7,985 bases of DNA from Anaerolineae bacterium (GTDB taxonomy: Bacteria > Chloroflexota > Anaerolineae > Aggregatilineales > Phototrophicaceae), in the NCBI GenBank assembly GCA_014379235.1, contig JACMMD010000104.1, positions 1 to 7,985 of the forward strand, given 5' to 3'. The notes below the pieces were generated by a model. The model saw nothing but the letters and a program-made list of their open reading frames with translations, ran no database searches and was not told where the DNA came from. A program made the position numbers and the translations under genes. Below, in pieces: positions 7,201 through 7,985 of the stretch. How positions within the stretch are numbered: the first letter of the stretch is position 1; each line of letters opens with the position of its first letter.

Positions 7201-7985
7201 GTCGCTGACCGGATGCACTTCTATGTGCGCCGCGACATCGCCGCGCAAATTTGGTCGCTTGGTGTAGGCGAGGGCGAAGTCGTCAGCAACATGCCACAAG
7301 AAGTCAACGTGTGTAATGCGAACTGGCAGCCGTTGGCCGCTCCTGTCGTGTTTGGCAGTATGGGCGCTGCGCCATCACAGTTGAACCATCCGCTAGGGTT
7401 AGCTGTCAGTCAAGATGGCCGCTTATTCGTTGCCGAAGAGTTCAATCACCGCCTATCGGTTTTCGATACCAACGGCGTGTTCCAGACGACCATCGGGCAA
7501 GAAGGCGCTGAACTCGGTCAGTTCTTCACCCGTCCCAATGGCGTCGCGTTCGGGCCGGATGGCAACCTGTACGTAGCGGATACGTGGAACTATCGTATCT
7601 CGGTGTTCTCGCCCGAAGGCGAGTATCTGTTCAGTTGGGGACAGGCTGGCACGTTCGGCGCGAATGCTCCAGTCGAACCGATGGATGCCTTCTGGGGCCC
7701 GCGTGATGTTGAAGTAGACGCTGAAGGTCGCGTCTATGTATCGGATACGGGCAATAAACGCATCCGCGTCTACAGCTCGACAGGTGAGTATATTCGAGAC
7801 ATCGGCTCGGCGGGCAGCGAAGCCGGACAAGTCGATGAGCCAGTCGGCCTCGCGGTGGACTCTGCCAATAATCGCTTGTATGTGGCGGATACATGGAATC
7901 GGCGTATTCAGGTGTTCTCGCTTGATGGTGAATATCAGTTCGATTTCCGTCTGCGAGCATGGTACGACGAACTCGGCAACCGTCC
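4282..7985 (+). CDS. Agl23-family (TIGR03663) GT-C-like membrane protein fused to a C-terminal NHL beta-propeller (3' end outside window)
   Basis: The frame is open from ATG 4282 to the window end, giving over 1,234 residues. It starts with a short cytoplasmic leader and a first membrane span at about 31-48. The invariant family residues follow: D57-E58 (SHDESLH), H81-G82-P83, and arginines such as R148 and R151 (NRYIRED), plus TKETAF at 197-202 and GEKMPWLAVH at 676-685. About a dozen spans run to about residue 800, broken by a very acidic insert at 539-651 (about 31 Asp/Glu, 3 Lys, no Arg). A soluble domain from about 815 contains WPYSWYFR (856-863). At least four NHL repeats begin near residues 1034, 1082, 1137 and 1184, with cores such as LYVADTWNYRISVF. 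The N-terminus resembles protein mannosyltransferases (Pfam PF02366), so transfer of a lipid-linked sugar on the outer face is plausible but unproven. The NHL propeller is probably extracytoplasmic and may bind protein or glycan. Confidence 0.88.
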   Translation, partial: MATIVQPKNRDTQSNPLNRLLANVYTLNWEVIAYLIIFVLAVFTRFHMLGDRVMSHDESLHTRYSYNLFADGDFQHTPLMHGPILFHITALMYFLFGDNDFTARIYPAVLGILITLSPIIFKRWLGQKGALLTSVLLLVSPLLMYYNRYIREDTPSLFSVVVMVYCIFVYLSGPENQRRRARWLYIFAAALLHNLGTKETAFFYVAIFGSFLTLFWLARLAQHYRNAPGKTIFFFTTIGILIGAVAALGMYVILSIVPPETAEAAGIGSLELSVFVNWTLVWIVAVLAMIIGPLLWSFRRVMNRIKWIDVILVILIALVACAGLIVIEELSREVPNPEATAEQVAPGDEAVAATTTISMLPIAAEWVVGVIIVLLVLASWRIGLWNELNRFPEFDFLILMGTLVLPWLTAIILVMTGASPTDYSQEGITRALLAFTPLMAISVTVGLVWNWKRWLISATIFYALFTFFFTTMFTNMPGLATGMVGSLGYWLEQQGVRRGSQPQYYYLLVIMPFYEFLPIIGSVLGTFAGMAIFWKRRQEKLTSPVSEPSYENFEYAADAPDEGVYDDVADSMGEPQQGNWYYESEATGAEEVPSVEEMLSLNEGYEESYQEDNYGQEADADVHFYNPTMPMSAEGDEAFDKPKGDSNPADWLSAPPFLPFVGWWAILTLIALTLAGEKMPWLAVHMTLPMIFLTGWYFGRVFAGIDMSRFRDRGWLFAILLPLLYVALVQVIGPFLVGQAPFRGLQQEQLAQTGRWFAVVAVSGLVMLAIYQLVERTGWRHLRQMIGVTVFAALTLLSFRSAWMASFINYDLATEFLVYAHAGPAIKWVLDDLEEISRRTTGGLNVRFAYDDESSWPYSWYFRHFTNQVYFARNPNVQTLDDTIAVVVGEANRSRVEPLLEDRYERFEYVRLWWPMQDYFNLTPQRVVNALDFSSANPQAAQIRQGMFDIWWARDYTAYGEAIGSNFELTQWPVADRMHFYVRRDIAAQIWSLGVGEGEVVSNMPQEVNVCNANWQPLAAPVVFGSMGAAPSQLNHPLGLAVSQDGRLFVAEEFNHRLSVFDTNGVFQTTIGQEGAELGQFFTRPNGVAFGPDGNLYVADTWNYRISVFSPEGEYLFSWGQAGTFGANAPVEPMDAFWGPRDVEVDAEGRVYVSDTGNKRIRVYSSTGEYIRDIGSAGSEAGQVDEPVGLAVDSANNRLYVADTWNRRIQVFSLDGEYQFDFRLRAWYDELGNR
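5896..6234 (+). other. Acidic low-complexity insert within the Agl23-family protein (residues 539-651)
   Basis: This in-frame stretch separates two membrane-span clusters. It encodes a segment rich in Glu, Asp, Tyr, Ser and Asn, with about 31 acidic residues against three lysines and no arginine. It begins just after a basic WKRRQEK motif at the end of a span, which by the positive-inside rule suggests a cytoplasmic loop. It is probably disordered. The paralogue at 1009-2967 lacks it. I recognise no domain in it. Confidence 0.6.
7381..7985 (+). repeat. NHL-repeat coding region, at least four propeller blades, truncated by window end
   Basis: Four imperfect protein repeats begin at about 7381, 7525, 7690 and 7831 (47-55 residues apart). 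Each has the pattern P-x-G/D-[LV]-x-[VF], then DG-x-[LV]-[YF]-V-[AS]-[DE], then N-x-R-[IL]-x-V-[FY]. Blades 2 and 4 are also close at DNA level around GCGGATAC and TGGAA (7577 and 7880 onward), indicating duplication within the propeller. NHL propellers commonly have about six blades, so more is expected downstream. Confidence 0.8.

Noticed and set aside
1..7985. tRNA, rRNA, CRISPR array, insertion sequence or prophage signals
   Set aside because: None was seen. The window is nearly all coding on one strand, there are no terminal inverted repeats or transposase-like frames, and the only tandem repeats are protein-level NHL blades.

Overview
The window carries five co-directional genes on the + strand, two of them cut by the window edges, with almost no non-coding DNA (57 nt, 74 nt, 3 nt and 22 nt between genes). 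It looks like part of one operon for a membrane-based glycosyl-transfer or envelope-glycan system. The pairing of a DUF2298/'Chlor_Arch_YYY' (TIGR03662) protein with an Agl23-type (TIGR03663) GT-C protein is known mainly from Chloroflexota and Archaea. With bacterial Shine-Dalgarno sites, an ECF-type sigma factor, a zf-HC2 anti-sigma factor and GC-rich codons, this points to a member of the Chloroflexota, perhaps Anaerolineae-like. That assignment is inferred from gene content, not from a phylogenetic marker.

Layout. 1-951: C-terminal 316 residues of the DUF2298/YYY polytopic protein. 1009-2967: a 652-residue membrane protein. Aligned by eye, it is a diverged paralogue of the Agl23 protein downstream, in the same residue register for the first 148 positions, but with the key Asp and the His-Gly-Pro motif replaced. 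3042-3659: ECF sigma factor. 3663-4259: its likely partner, a zinc-finger anti-sigma factor with one membrane segment and a Ser/Thr/Pro-rich exported tail. 4282 to the window end: an Agl23-family GT-C-like protein of more than 1,234 residues, with a 113-residue highly acidic insert and a C-terminal NHL beta-propeller that runs off the window.

How they may work together (inference): the YYY protein and the Agl23 protein are probable lipid-linked-sugar transferases or transfer-complex partners. The degenerate paralogue could be a non-catalytic subunit, and the NHL propeller an exported binding platform. The sigma/anti-sigma pair sits between the two paralogues and could couple envelope state to expression of the locus. 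No RNA genes, mobile elements, CRISPR arrays or convincing intrinsic terminators were seen. No stretch over 300 bases lacks a gene.
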